Below are positions 8,486 through 16,601 of a stretch of DNA of 64,000 nt, piece after piece; positions within the stretch are counted from its first letter, which is position 1, and each line of letters begins with the position of its first letter. Position numbers and translations under genes: made by a program. Source of the stretch: an uncultured Clostridia bacterium (lineage in GTDB: Bacteria; Bacillota; Clostridia; Christensenellales; CAG-917); the NCBI GenBank assembly GCA_944349635.1, contig CALVNH010000001.1, positions 338,385 to 402,384 on the forward strand. Reading direction: 5' to 3'. The notes below the pieces were generated by a model that saw only the letters and a program-made list of their open reading frames with translations, ran no database searches and was not told where the DNA came from.

Positions 8486-8734
8486 ATGAACGAAGAAGTC
8501 AAAAACGCGCGTCCTCCCAAGAGAGCGCCCAAAAAGAAAGTTTGCATTTTCTGCGTTGACCACGTGGAAGACATCGATTACAAAGACGTTGCCAAGCTGC
8601 GCAGATTCATCACCGAAAAAGGCAAGATTCTGCCCCGCAGAATGAGCGGCGTTTGCTCCAAACACCAGCGTCCTCTTGCCACCGCAATCAAGCGTGCAAG
8701 AGTCATGGCTCTCCTGCCCTACAAAGCAGACTGA
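8486..8734 (+). CDS. rpsR: Ribosomal protein bS18, cysteine-containing form
   Basis: 82 residues with the S18 core [21 protein letters not shown] and [15 protein letters not shown]. The N-terminal half has CIFC and a later C-x2-H (VCSKH), so this is the zinc-coordinating (C+) version rather than the cysteine-free one. Last gene of the operon; a strong terminator follows within 15 bp. Confidence 0.96.
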   Translation: MNEEVKNARPPKRAPKKKVCIFCVDHVEDIDYKDVAKLRRFITEKGKILPRRMSGVCSKHQRPLATAIKRARVMALLPYKAD

Positions 8735-8748
8735 CGTTAAAACGGTTG

Positions 8749-8777
8749 AGCTCCCGCAATGCGGGAGCTTTTTTTTT
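8749..8777 (+). terminator. Rho-independent terminator of rpsF operon
   Basis: Perfect 9-bp stem AGCTCCCGC/GCGGGAGCT with an AAT loop and nine Ts. Confidence 0.92.
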
Positions 8778-8883
8778 GCAAAAAATTTTTCGCAGCGCTC
8801 CGCGCACCGAAAAGCCTCTGCTAGGTGGGCATTTTTGCTTTTTTGTGTCGCGATAACCCGACACCGCTCTTTTATATGTCGGG

Positions 8884-8912
8884 TTGCAAGGCTTTTCGGA
8901 AAGTTATATAAT
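8884..8912 (+). promoter_or_regulatory. Near-consensus promoter ending 6 nt before an ATG
   Basis: TTGCAA, exactly 17 bp, TATAAT. The next gene's ATG starts 7 nt after the -10 hexamer, at the expected +1. No Shine-Dalgarno sequence lies between. Confidence 0.8.
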
Positions 8913-8918
8913 GCGTAT

Positions 8919-10097
8919 ATGGCTAAAAAATCATCCGCTAAACTCAGCAAAAACGTAATCATAGCAGTCATTGCGATAATCCTCATCCTTGCCGTTGCGC
9001 TCACGGTGATTTATTTCGCCGCACCTTCCGTGTTTGACCGCATTGCCGCATTCTTTACCCAAAGCAACGAAAACAAAGGCGAAAATCCGGGCGGAGGAAG
9101 CGCGTTGCAACGCGGTGAAGGAGATTTGCAGATTCACTTCGTCGATGTGGGTCAGGGCGACTGCATTCTGATTCTCTTCCCCGACGGAAAAGATATGCTC
9201 ATCGACTGTGCCAACTACAACAATTCCTCCGAATATTGCACGGAGACGCTGGATTACATCGACGATTACGTCACCGACGGACAGTTCGATTACTTAATGC
9301 TCACTCACTGCGACAGCGACCACGTTTACTTCATGGACGAAATCCTCCAAGAGTATCAGGTGGACAACGTTTTTATGCCAAACGTCCTCGCAACTCACAG
9401 CAAAGTTTCTTCTGCGGGAATCCCGCAGGAAAAACTGGGCAGATTCACGGATAAGGACACCGTGAACACGGCTTGCTATGCGGATTTCTTCATCGCGGCA
9501 CTCACGGAGCCCGACTGCAACGTTTATCTCAACGTCGACCCCGACGAGAGCACCAATTCCATCGTAATTACGGACGACGGACTGGAAACTCCCGAAAATC
9601 CCGACGCCGACGCGACATACCGCCTGACGTTCTACTGTCCCACGCAGGAATACTACGACACCACCAATCTCGGAAGTCCCGAGAAGAAAAACGCCATTTC
9701 GCCAATAGGCGTTCTGGAATACAACGATTTCAGAATCGTGCTGACGGGCGACAGCAACGAAATCAACGAACCCGTCTTTGTCGACCGCGTCGGCGGCTAT
9801 GTGGACTGCGACGTGCTGAAAGTAGGTCACCACGGCAGCAAAACTTCTTCCACCGCGGAATTTCTCAAATGTATCGACTGCGAATATGCCGTCATCAGTT
9901 GCAATGCTTCCGGCAACAATTTCAATCACCCGCGGCAAGCAACTCTCGACAGGCTTGTTGCCGAAGATATGACCATATACCGCACGGACAACAACGGCAA
10001 TATTGTGCTGACCGTCAACGAATCCATCGTTTTCACCGTGGAAAAGGAAGTTTCACAGGAAGTCAACCGACAAGGGCTCACGGGCGATAAGGAATGA
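8919..10097 (+). CDS. Membrane-anchored ComEC-like metallo-beta-lactamase-fold hydrolase
   Basis: 392 residues: one N-terminal membrane segment (about 13-34), a low-complexity linker, then a metallo-beta-lactamase fold like the C-terminal domain of ComEC. Motifs include IHFVDVGQGDCILI, metal motif THCDSDH (variant HxDxDH), VLTGDS, and VGHHGSKTSS. The pore-forming competence domain of ComEC is absent, so the catalytic domain would sit outside the membrane. Similar stand-alone proteins are probably extracellular nucleases or phosphodiesterases. An open frame extends upstream to 8676 through rpsR and its terminator; the ATG at 8919, immediately after a strong promoter, is the credible start. Confidence 0.85.
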   Translation: MAKKSSAKLSKNVIIAVIAIILILAVALTVIYFAAPSVFDRIAAFFTQSNENKGENPGGGSALQRGEGDLQIHFVDVGQGDCILILFPDGKDMLIDCANYNNSSEYCTETLDYIDDYVTDGQFDYLMLTHCDSDHVYFMDEILQEYQVDNVFMPNVLATHSKVSSAGIPQEKLGRFTDKDTVNTACYADFFIAALTEPDCNVYLNVDPDESTNSIVITDDGLETPENPDADATYRLTFYCPTQEYYDTTNLGSPEKKNAISPIGVLEYNDFRIVLTGDSNEINEPVFVDRVGGYVDCDVLKVGHHGSKTSSTAEFLKCIDCEYAVISCNASGNNFNHPRQATLDRLVAEDMTIYRTDNNGNIVLTVNESIVFTVEKEVSQEVNRQGLTGDKE

Positions 10098-10144
10098 CCG
10101 CTGTCCGACGGAAATCCTCTTCCGTAACTCGACGCAGGCAAACA

Positions 10145-10173
10145 AAAACCGCTTCCCGAAAGGAAGCGGTTTT
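10145..10173. terminator. Bidirectional terminator between converging genes
   Basis: 12-bp stem AAAACCGCTTCC/GGAAGCGGTTTT with CGAAA loop, between the ComEC-like gene and proS. Confidence 0.8.
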
Positions 10174-10199
10174 CAGTTGTTATTAACCGTTGAATCGGC

Positions 10200-11636
10200 T
10201 CAATAGCTCTTTGCAAAGTAAATGACTTTGGTCGCGGGTTTTCCGCAGTAGACGCACTTATCTCCGACGGGAGTCTGGTCGAAAGGCATGACGCGCGCGC
10301 TTGCCGCGGTTTCCGCTTTGATTGCGTCCTCGCATTCTCTGCAACCGCACCACATGGTCTTTACGAAATGCTGATTGTCGAGTGCGGTTCTGAATTCGTC
10401 CATATCGGCGCACACGTCAACGTTGCCGTGCAGGAACTTTTTGGACTGTTCGTACATATTCTCGTGGATTTCGTCGAGCAACGCGGGAATTGCCGTCGCA
10501 AGGTCGCCGAGAGCGATGCTGCCCTTTTCGTGAGTATCTCTGCGCGAGTACATCGCCACGCCGTTCTCGATGTCGCGGGGGCCGATTTCCAGACGCAGAG
10601 GCGCGCCCTTCATCTCCCATTCGTTGAACTTCCAGCCCGCAGACTGGTCGCGGTTGTCCACTTCCACGCGCAGACCCGCCTTTTTGAGGATTTCGGCGAC
10701 TTCGTAGGATTTTTCCACCACGCCTTCTTTGTGAGAGGCTATCGGAATGATTACGACCTGAACGGGGGCGACTCTCGGCGGCAGTTTCAGCCCGCGCTGG
10801 TCGCCGTGCGCCATGATGAGCGCGCCGATGAGACGTGTGGAAACGCCCCAGCTGGTCTGATAAGGATTTTTCAACTGACCGTCGCGGTCGAGGTATTTGA
10901 TTTCGAAAGCGGAAGCGAAGTTTTTGCCGAGGTAGTGCGTGGTGCCCGACTGCAAGGATTTGCCGTCCAGCATCATGGCTTCCATGGAATACGTCTCGAC
11001 GGCACCCGCGAATTTCTCCTTTTCGGTCTTGATGCCGGTGAGAACGTCCATGGCAAGCACGTTCTGCATGAACTCGCGGTAAACTTCAAGCATTTTGAGC
11101 GCTTCGCCGCGGGCCTCTTCTTCGGTGGTGTGAAGCGTATGTCCTTCCTGCCACAAAAACTCGCTGGTGCGCAGGAAAGGTCTGGTGGTTTTTTCCCACC
11201 TGACGACGTTGGCCCACTGGTTGATGAGCAGAGGCAAATCGCGGTAGCTCTGCACCCACTTCGCATACATATCGCAGATTATGGTTTCGGACGTGGGGCG
11301 CACGACCAGTTTTTCTTCGAGTTCGGTATTGCCTACGTGAGTCACCAGCGCGACTTCGGGAGCGAAACCCTCGACGTGCTCCGCCTCTTTCATCAGGTAA
11401 CTCAAAGGAATAAACATCGGAAAATACGCATTCTTGTGCCCCGTTTCCTTGAAACGGCGATTCAGCTCTTCCTGAATGTGCTCCCAGATTTCGTAGCCGT
11501 AAGGGCGAATGACCATGGTGCCCTTGACGGGGCCGTAGTCCACCAGCTCCGTTTTCAAAATGACGTCGGTATACCACTGCGGAAAATCCTTCGTCATGTC
11601 GGCGATTTCTTTCACAAATTGATTGTCCTTTTGCAT
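10200..11636 (-). CDS. proS: Prolyl-tRNA synthetase, short (archaeal/eukaryotic-like) type
   Basis: 478 residues, the size of ProS type 3: no editing insertion domain between motifs 2 and 3, and a C-terminal extension ending in Tyr. Class II motifs are visible: motif 1 around GYEIWEHIQEELNRR, motif 2 FLRTSEFLWQEGHT, and motif 3 in the region ending PPRVAPVQVVIIPIA. The C-terminal zinc-type domain has CGCRECE and CVYCGKP. It charges tRNA-Pro. The ATG is preceded by GAGAGG. Stand-alone gene between terminators. Confidence 0.96.
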   Translation of the reverse strand: MQKDNQFVKEIADMTKDFPQWYTDVILKTELVDYGPVKGTMVIRPYGYEIWEHIQEELNRRFKETGHKNAYFPMFIPLSYLMKEAEHVEGFAPEVALVTHVGNTELEEKLVVRPTSETIICDMYAKWVQSYRDLPLLINQWANVVRWEKTTRPFLRTSEFLWQEGHTLHTTEEEARGEALKMLEVYREFMQNVLAMDVLTGIKTEKEKFAGAVETYSMEAMMLDGKSLQSGTTHYLGKNFASAFEIKYLDRDGQLKNPYQTSWGVSTRLIGALIMAHGDQRGLKLPPRVAPVQVVIIPIASHKEGVVEKSYEVAEILKKAGLRVEVDNRDQSAGWKFNEWEMKGAPLRLEIGPRDIENGVAMYSRRDTHEKGSIALGDLATAIPALLDEIHENMYEQSKKFLHGNVDVCADMDEFRTALDNQHFVKTMWCGCRECEDAIKAETAASARVMPFDQTPVGDKCVYCGKPATKVIYFAKSY

Positions 11637-11679
11637 AATAACCTCTCCGATTCAACCACTATACTATCACCGAATCAAT

Positions 11680-11705
11680 AAAAAAGCAACGGCAAACGCC
11701 GCTGC
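11680..11705 (-). terminator. Terminator of the zinc-ribbon gene
   Basis: On the minus strand GCAGCGGC, GTTT loop, GCCGTTGC, then six Ts, just after the acidic zinc-ribbon gene and before proS. Confidence 0.85.
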
Positions 11706-11723
11706 TCCTTCATAACGGGTCAC

Positions 11724-12212
11724 TCAGTTCTTGCGGTCGTCGTCTTCGTCGTCGTCTTCCTCTTCGTCCTCGTCCTCGTCGAAATCGGTCTCGTCGAAAT
11801 CCGTAATGGATTCGTCGAAATCGTCGACGTCGTCGACGGACTCTTCTTCGTCCTCGTCCTCTTCTTCCTCTTCCTGCAACAGAGAGAGAGAAATCTCGTC
11901 GTTTTCGTCCATTGCGGAATCGGCGTCGTCCTCCACAAACTCCTTCCAGCTTTCGTCGTCGTCCTCGTCGGATTTTTCGGATTTTTTGTTGGCCTGGTCG
12001 AGTTTGCACGCGGGACAGATGTCCTCGTCGTCGGCAAGATAGTTGACCTTGCAGACGGGACATATTCTTTCTTCGTAACCGGCTTCGTCGTCCTCTTCGA
12101 TGAGGCTTATGGAACTCGCTTTGCCGAGTTCCGCTTTGCAGACCTCGCAGAGGTCTTCTTCGACGGCAATCCAGTTGAGCTCGCAACGCGGGCATTTTTT
12201 GTATTTTCCCAT
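11724..12212 (-). CDS. Double zinc-ribbon protein with very acidic tail
   Basis: 162 residues. Two zinc-ribbon half-pairs each of the form CPxC...CxxC: CPRC/CEVC at about 8-26 and CPVC/CPAC at about 51-69. The rest (about 75-162) is almost entirely Asp/Glu with a few Ser and Phe, a disordered polyanionic tail. Function unknown. The fold suggests protein-protein or nucleic-acid contact, and the tail may mimic nucleic acid or bind basic partners. Own promoter and own terminator, strong GGAGA ribosome site. The repetitive GAC/GAA codons give a low-complexity DNA stretch at 11730-11880. Confidence 0.8.
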   Translation of the reverse strand: MGKYKKCPRCELNWIAVEEDLCEVCKAELGKASSISLIEEDDEAGYEERICPVCKVNYLADDEDICPACKLDQANKKSEKSDEDDDESWKEFVEDDADSAMDENDEISLSLLQEEEEEDEDEEESVDDVDDFDESITDFDETDFDEDEDEEEDDDEDDDRKN

Positions 12213-12249
12213 TATGTCTCCTCGCTGAAATTTTAAGGAAGTTTCATAT

Positions 12250-12278
12250 ATTATATTTATACTACGGTGATATGTAAA
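12250..12278 (-). promoter_or_regulatory. Promoter of the zinc-ribbon gene
   Basis: On the minus strand TTTACA, 17-bp spacer, TATAAT, about 40 bp before the start codon. Confidence 0.75.
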
Positions 12279-12650
12279 CTGTTTTTTGCAATTTACGGAA
12301 ATTTCTTGAGCGACCGTCGCCCCTGTTCGACGGGAGCGACCGACTGCCTTACGGCATAAGCTTCCGTCTCTCCCCGTTCGTTTTCCCCCGCCGTTCTAGA
12401 TATGGTGGAAGGTTGCGCCTTTTTCAACAAAATATACCGTAATAAAAATTGGTGAAAATAATTGTTGAAAAGTGTCGCAAAACGGTGTAATAATACCCGT
12501 GCAAGGGCGGAAAGAGTTTCTTTTGCATTCCCTATACATAAGACATCAATCCCGAAAACTCGACAAAATGGCATATAAAGCGAGGTTTTCTGCTTTAATG
12601 TACGAATTTTATCTGTGCTACAATAAAAATACAACATTTTGGAGGATAAA
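12279..12650 (+). promoter_or_regulatory. spo0A upstream region with 0A-box-like sites and an extended -10
   Basis: No gene is seen in this 370-bp stretch. It holds two Spo0A-box-like sequences, TGTCGCAAAA at 12473 and CTCGACAAA at 12559 (reverse TTTGTCGAG), and an extended -10 TGCTACAAT (TACAAT at 12619-12624). GGAGG at 12641 serves spo0A. Autoregulation by Spo0A is known in relatives; here it is inferred from imperfect matches. Confidence 0.45.
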
Positions 12651-13412
12651 ATGAAAAAAACCGTTGTTATTGCCGACGACAACGCCGGTCTCACATTGAG
12701 CCTGAAAGAATTTTTCGACAGCAAAAGCGATTACGAAGTGGTGGGCATCGCCGAAAACGGCGTCGTCGCCCTTTCCTTGGTGGAACGATTCGACCCCGAT
12801 TTTCTGCTGCTGGACATAGTCATGCCCGAACTCGACGGATTCGGCGTGTTGTCCGCCATAAAGAGCAAGCGTCCCACCGTCATAATGATGTCCCAACTCA
12901 ATACCGACGGCTTTGTTCAGAAAGCCCTTCGTTACGGCGCAAAATACTTCCTTGCAAAGCCATTCAACTTCGACGTCCTTCTGAAAACCCTGGACGAGTT
13001 TTCCGGCGAAGAGTCCGCACCCGTCGTCACAACCAGACAACCCGCGCAACAACCCCGACGCAACCGCTCGCTGGACGAAAAAATCGCAAATCTCTTCATC
13101 TCCGTCGGCATTCCCGCCCACATCAAGGGGTATCAGTTCCTTCGAGAAGCCATCAAAATCACGGTGGACGACCCCGAAATCATCAACTCAATCACGAAAA
13201 AACTCTATCCTTCGATTGCCGCCACGTTCAACACGACAGCCTCCAAAGTGGAACGTGCCATACGTCACGCCATAGAGGTGGCGTGGAACAGAGGAAAAAT
13301 CGAGAACATCAATCAGATTTTCGGAATGAAAATCTATTCCGCCAACGAAAAGCCCACCAACGGCGAATTCATTGCCCTCGTTGCGGACAAAATGCTGTTG
13401 GAAGGCGCGTGA
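12651..13412 (+). CDS. spo0A: Stage 0 sporulation protein A, master regulator
   Basis: 253 residues. Receiver domain at about 3-120, with the acidic pocket ADD at 8-10, phospho-acceptor Asp at 55 in FLLLDIVMP, and conserved Lys in AKPFNF. After a short linker comes the Spo0A C-terminal DNA-binding domain (about 143-253) with the hallmark IANLFISVGIPAHIKGYQF and the recognition region ATFNTTASKVERAIRHAIEVAW. Phosphorylated Spo0A commits cells to sporulation. The start is the ATG six nt after GGAGG, not the in-frame TTG four codons earlier. Single gene ending at a terminator. Confidence 0.97.
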   Translation: MKKTVVIADDNAGLTLSLKEFFDSKSDYEVVGIAENGVVALSLVERFDPDFLLLDIVMPELDGFGVLSAIKSKRPTVIMMSQLNTDGFVQKALRYGAKYFLAKPFNFDVLLKTLDEFSGEESAPVVTTRQPAQQPRRNRSLDEKIANLFISVGIPAHIKGYQFLREAIKITVDDPEIINSITKKLYPSIAATFNTTASKVERAIRHAIEVAWNRGKIENINQIFGMKIYSANEKPTNGEFIALVADKMLLEGA

Positions 13413-13448
13413 ATTCAATATCGTTTTAATTTTGTTTTTTGACCGTTT

Positions 13449-13472
13449 CCGCACTTTATGTGCGGTTTTTTA
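13449..13472 (+). terminator. Terminator of spo0A
   Basis: CCGCAC/GTGCGG stem with TTTAT loop followed by seven Ts. Confidence 0.88.
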
Positions 13473-13520
13473 TTGTTAAAATGCGCTTTTGGCCGTTAAA
13501 CGACTTTACGCCACGGTGTC

Positions 13521-13546
13521 ACTTTTTGTTGCGGTTTGCATATTCT
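13521..13546 (+). promoter_or_regulatory. Possible sigma-K/sigma-E-type promoter of the DUF11 cluster
   Basis: AC at 13521, 16-bp spacer, then CATATTCT at 13539-13546, which fits the mother-cell sigma-K pattern AC-N16/17-CATANNNT. No convincing sigma-A promoter is seen here. The motif is short, so chance is a real alternative. Confidence 0.4.
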
Positions 13547-13603
13547 GTTAGTGGCGGAACCTTTCTACATACACCGCACTGCCGTGCGACAAAAGGAGGA
13601 ACC

Positions 13604-15313
13604 ATGTCCTTGATTCAGAGATTTTCCGCCATACGCCGCGGGGCAATCGTTTTTACGGGGAACACACTGGGGCTGGCGCCCGCGGTGGCGGGAAGCAATC
13701 CGTCTTTGGGCTCGATTGCCGTGTTCACCTCACTCGACACGTCCAACCGCGTCACGGGATTTCCCGCGGGAACCACACTCGACTATACCCGCAACGGTTC
13801 AGCCGCCGTACTGAATCTGCCTGCCGACGCAACGGTGGTCTACGCCGAACTGGTGTGGGGCGGACTTTACAAATCGTCTTCGTCCGATATCTCCGCTCTG
13901 ACGGACAACGCCGTCGTCTTTTCCACACCGTTGCAGACGACGTCCGTCACGGGGGCCGCCGCAACACGAAACAATCTGCTTCTTCCGACAGGCGGCGCAG
14001 GCAGTTACAATCTTGGATTCTACACACGTTCCGCGGAAGTCACCGCGCTTGTCAAAGCCGCGAAATCCGGCAGGTATTCCCTGTCCGCGGTTCCCGCGCT
14101 CATCGCCTCTCCGTCATCTCTTTCATCGGACACCAATCACGCCGGCTGGACTCTTGCGGTGATATACGAGAGCCCGTCGTCACCATTGCGCGACCTGACT
14201 TTGTGGTGCGGTGCCGCCGCCGTGTCCATAGACCGCGGCAGCTCAGATTTTTCCATATCCGGCTTCATCACACCCGAAGCCGCCCCAGTGAGCGGAAAAC
14301 TGTTCGTATCCGCGCAAGAGGGCGACGCCGTCATAGGCGGAGACAGAATGCTCTTCGGCAAAAACGCCGCGTCTTTGCACGAACTCTCCTCTCCCAACAA
14401 TCCCGTCGCCAACTTCTTCTGCTCGCAAATCAACGATTCCGACGGACAGACGGACACAAGCGGAACTTTCGGCACGCGGAACGCTTTCGCTTCGGCGGGA
14501 CAAAACACCTCGGCTTGCCGCCAGGGATGGGACATAACCGCCTCGAACGTTTCGACTTATCTCGAAACCTCGCAGAATACCGCGCTCGTCAGGCTGACGA
14601 CTTCGGGGGACTTGTACGTCGCCAACGCGCTTGCCCTTCAAATCGACAGCAAGGGCGCAAACGTCACCGTCGCCAAGTCCGCCGCCGCATCGTTTGTGCC
14701 CGTCGGCGGGCAAACGGAATATACTCTTGTCCTCGAAAACACGGGCGACATCACCGCAAACAACATTTCCGTCACCGACCCGTTGCCCGTCGGACTTTCG
14801 CTTGTCGGGGGCTCCGTCACGCTGAACGGCGCGCCCTATGCGGGCGGCTTCCCCGTAAACATCGCTTCGCTTGCGTCGGGAGAAACCGCAACCGTACGCT
14901 TCGACGTCATTGCCGACAGTCTGCCCGTCGTCAATCCCACGCTAAATTCGGCGTCCGCGAGATATTATTTTTCTCCTTTCGCGGGAATGACCGTGGCGGC
15001 AAAAGCGGACTCGAACGAAGTTCCGCTGTTCATAGTGAGCGACAATATGCGGGTGGTAAAAAGCGTGGACAAGACCGTGGCGGAAAAAGGAGACGAGCTC
15101 ACCTATTCTTTCACGGTGTCCAATCTAGGCAATACCGTGCAGACAAACGCCGTATTCACGGACGTTCCCCCGCAGGGCACGGTTTTCGTTCCCGATTCCG
15201 TGACGCTGAACGGCGCCGTCCTGGCGGGCGCAAATCCCGCCGACGGCATTCCCATCGGCACACTCGGCGAAGGACAGACCGTGACTCTTTCATTCAAAGT
15301 AACGATTCGGTAA
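13604..15313 (+). CDS. DUF11-repeat protein, putative spore-surface protein 1
   Basis: 569 residues, rich in Ser, Thr, Ala and Val. The N-terminal about 340 residues form a beta-rich domain (VVYAELVWGGLY, GWTLAVIYE) seen in Bacillota proteins that carry DUF11 repeats. Two DUF11 (conserved repeat) domains follow, at about 345-450 (TVAKSAAASFVPVGGQTEYT) and 460-569 (RVVKSVDKTVAEKGDELTYS). There is no signal peptide, LPxTG motif or membrane anchor, consistent with assembly from the mother cell onto the spore. Strong AAAGGAGGAA site before ATG. First of three consecutive genes. The structural role is inferred. Confidence 0.75.
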   Translation: MSLIQRFSAIRRGAIVFTGNTLGLAPAVAGSNPSLGSIAVFTSLDTSNRVTGFPAGTTLDYTRNGSAAVLNLPADATVVYAELVWGGLYKSSSSDISALTDNAVVFSTPLQTTSVTGAAATRNNLLLPTGGAGSYNLGFYTRSAEVTALVKAAKSGRYSLSAVPALIASPSSLSSDTNHAGWTLAVIYESPSSPLRDLTLWCGAAAVSIDRGSSDFSISGFITPEAAPVSGKLFVSAQEGDAVIGGDRMLFGKNAASLHELSSPNNPVANFFCSQINDSDGQTDTSGTFGTRNAFASAGQNTSACRQGWDITASNVSTYLETSQNTALVRLTTSGDLYVANALALQIDSKGANVTVAKSAAASFVPVGGQTEYTLVLENTGDITANNISVTDPLPVGLSLVGGSVTLNGAPYAGGFPVNIASLASGETATVRFDVIADSLPVVNPTLNSASARYYFSPFAGMTVAAKADSNEVPLFIVSDNMRVVKSVDKTVAEKGDELTYSFTVSNLGNTVQTNAVFTDVPPQGTVFVPDSVTLNGAVLAGANPADGIPIGTLGEGQTVTLSFKVTIR

Positions 15314-15324
15314 GGAGAATCCGT

Positions 15325-16098
15325 ATGATAATCACAAACACTTCGAACGTCACTTACGACTACACTCTCCCCGACCAGTCCACCGTTTCGGCGGAGAGCA
15401 CGAGCAACCCCGTCACCACCGAAAATCTGACGGACGCGGTTTCACGCCTCAAATCCTCCTCGAAAGCCTATGTGCAGGAGAACGAACAGGCGATGCAAAC
15501 CATCAACGTGACCAACAACTCCGGCATCAAAATGACGGATTTGTTCCTCAAAGACTTCCTCTCCGAAGGCGCACAACACGTGGACGGTTCCGTCACCGTG
15601 AACGGGGTTTCCATGCCCCTGTACGATATGAAAGCGGGCATTCCCCTGCCCGACCTCAATCCCACGGAGAGCGCCGTTGTCACCTATCTGATACTTTCGG
15701 GAGCCATCACTCCGTCCGCGCTGATTGCCAACGACGCCACGCTGAACTTCTCCGTCGAAGACCCCGTGCAGGGTCCCGTCAGTTTTTTGCAAAGAACAAA
15801 TCTCGTCACCATTCCCGTCGTCAGAAATTCCATGTCGGTGGTCAAATCCGTGGACAAGGCGTATGCCTCCAAAGGAGACGTCCTGACCTATAAGTCCACC
15901 GTCACCAACAACGGCACGCTGCAACAGACCAACCTGGTGTTCAGAGACGCGGTGCCCGCCGGGACGACGTTTGTGACCGACAGCGTCCTGATTGACGGCG
16001 TGCCTAAACCGGGGTTCAACCCGACGACGGGGTTCCCCTTGGGAGACCTCGCACCCTCCGGCAGCGTTACCGTCACTTTCAAAGCCATGGTGAACTGA
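15325..16098 (+). CDS. DUF11-repeat protein, putative spore-surface protein 2
   Basis: 257 residues with two DUF11-type repeats. The second half (MSVVKSVDKAYASKGDVLTY, LQQTNLVFRDAVPAGTTFV) closely resembles the last repeat of the preceding protein. The N-terminal half is a degenerate copy with NVTNNSGIKMTDLFLKDFL. No signal peptide. The start ATG follows TAAGGAGAA, where the upstream TAA is the stop of gene 1, so the genes are tightly spaced (11 bp). A long open frame running through in another phase from 13855 is a shadow of gene 1. Likely forms a filament or coat component with its neighbours. Confidence 0.72.
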   Translation: MIITNTSNVTYDYTLPDQSTVSAESTSNPVTTENLTDAVSRLKSSSKAYVQENEQAMQTINVTNNSGIKMTDLFLKDFLSEGAQHVDGSVTVNGVSMPLYDMKAGIPLPDLNPTESAVVTYLILSGAITPSALIANDATLNFSVEDPVQGPVSFLQRTNLVTIPVVRNSMSVVKSVDKAYASKGDVLTYKSTVTNNGTLQQTNLVFRDAVPAGTTFVTDSVLIDGVPKPGFNPTTGFPLGDLAPSGSVTVTFKAMVN

Positions 16099-16099
16099 T

Positions 16100-16429
16100 A
16101 TGAAAATCGCAAAAACAAATTTCGATTCCTACGTCATTGAAAACACGTCCGAAGTTTTGTCGGGCGGTGCGCAGGTTGCAAGCAGCAACACGGTTTCCAC
16201 CACGGTGAGCGTGCCGCCGGTCGTAACTCCGTATGTGCGCGCATGCGACTGCGTCGGCACGACGTGCGGAGGGTGCGCCCTTTCCGCGCTTTGTCTGTGC
16301 GCCTTGCTATGCAACCGTCGTTGCGGGTGTCGCCCCGTGCAGAATCCCTGTTGCTTTACCGTCACGGCATTTTACGGCAGAGGGTGCGGGTGCAGAAATT
16401 ATTCGTGCTACTATCCTTACTATTGCTGA
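16100..16429 (+). CDS. Small Cys/Tyr-rich protein, putative spore coat or appendage component
   Basis: 109 residues. The N-terminal half is Ser/Thr/Val-rich (SSNTVSTTVSV). The last about 62 residues contain 15 cysteines in CxC and CC pairs and end in NYSCYYPYYC. Such Cys- and Tyr-dense tails are typical of cross-linked spore coat or exosporium proteins. The start codon lies one base after the stop of DUF11 protein 2, so translation is coupled. No family identified. A terminator follows 42 bp downstream. Confidence 0.72.
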   Translation: MKIAKTNFDSYVIENTSEVLSGGAQVASSNTVSTTVSVPPVVTPYVRACDCVGTTCGGCALSALCLCALLCNRRCGCRPVQNPCCFTVTAFYGRGCGCRNYSCYYPYYC

Positions 16430-16470
16430 ACCCGAATTTTGAAAAAACCGTCTTCCGCGCGGCCGCGGAA

Positions 16471-16496
16471 AAGGGCGTCTCGGAAGAGACGCCCTT
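16471..16496 (+). terminator. Terminator of DUF11 cluster
   Basis: 11-bp perfect stem AAGGGCGTCTC/GAGACGCCCTT with a GGAA tetraloop; the T-run is weak. Confidence 0.7.
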
Positions 16497-16601
16497 CATT
16501 TGCGCTCTTGAAAAAATTCCGATTTGTGTTATTGTATAAGCGAGGGGACGCGTTCGCGCGCCCCCACGGCGCGGAGCGCAACTTCGAATACGGAGGAAAT
16601 T

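Noticed and set aside
8676..8918. N-terminal extension of the ComEC-like protein
   Set aside because: The in-frame extension runs through rpsR and its terminator; a consensus promoter lies directly before the ATG at 8919.
11731..12042. Ser-rich protein opposite the acidic zinc-ribbon gene
   Set aside because: It arises only because repeated GAC/GAA codons read as Ser/Arg-rich on the other strand; no ribosome site.
13855..15324. Long open frame leading into DUF11 protein 2
   Set aside because: It is the shadow of DUF11 protein 1 in another phase, Arg/His-rich and without domains; a ribosome site marks the start at 15325.
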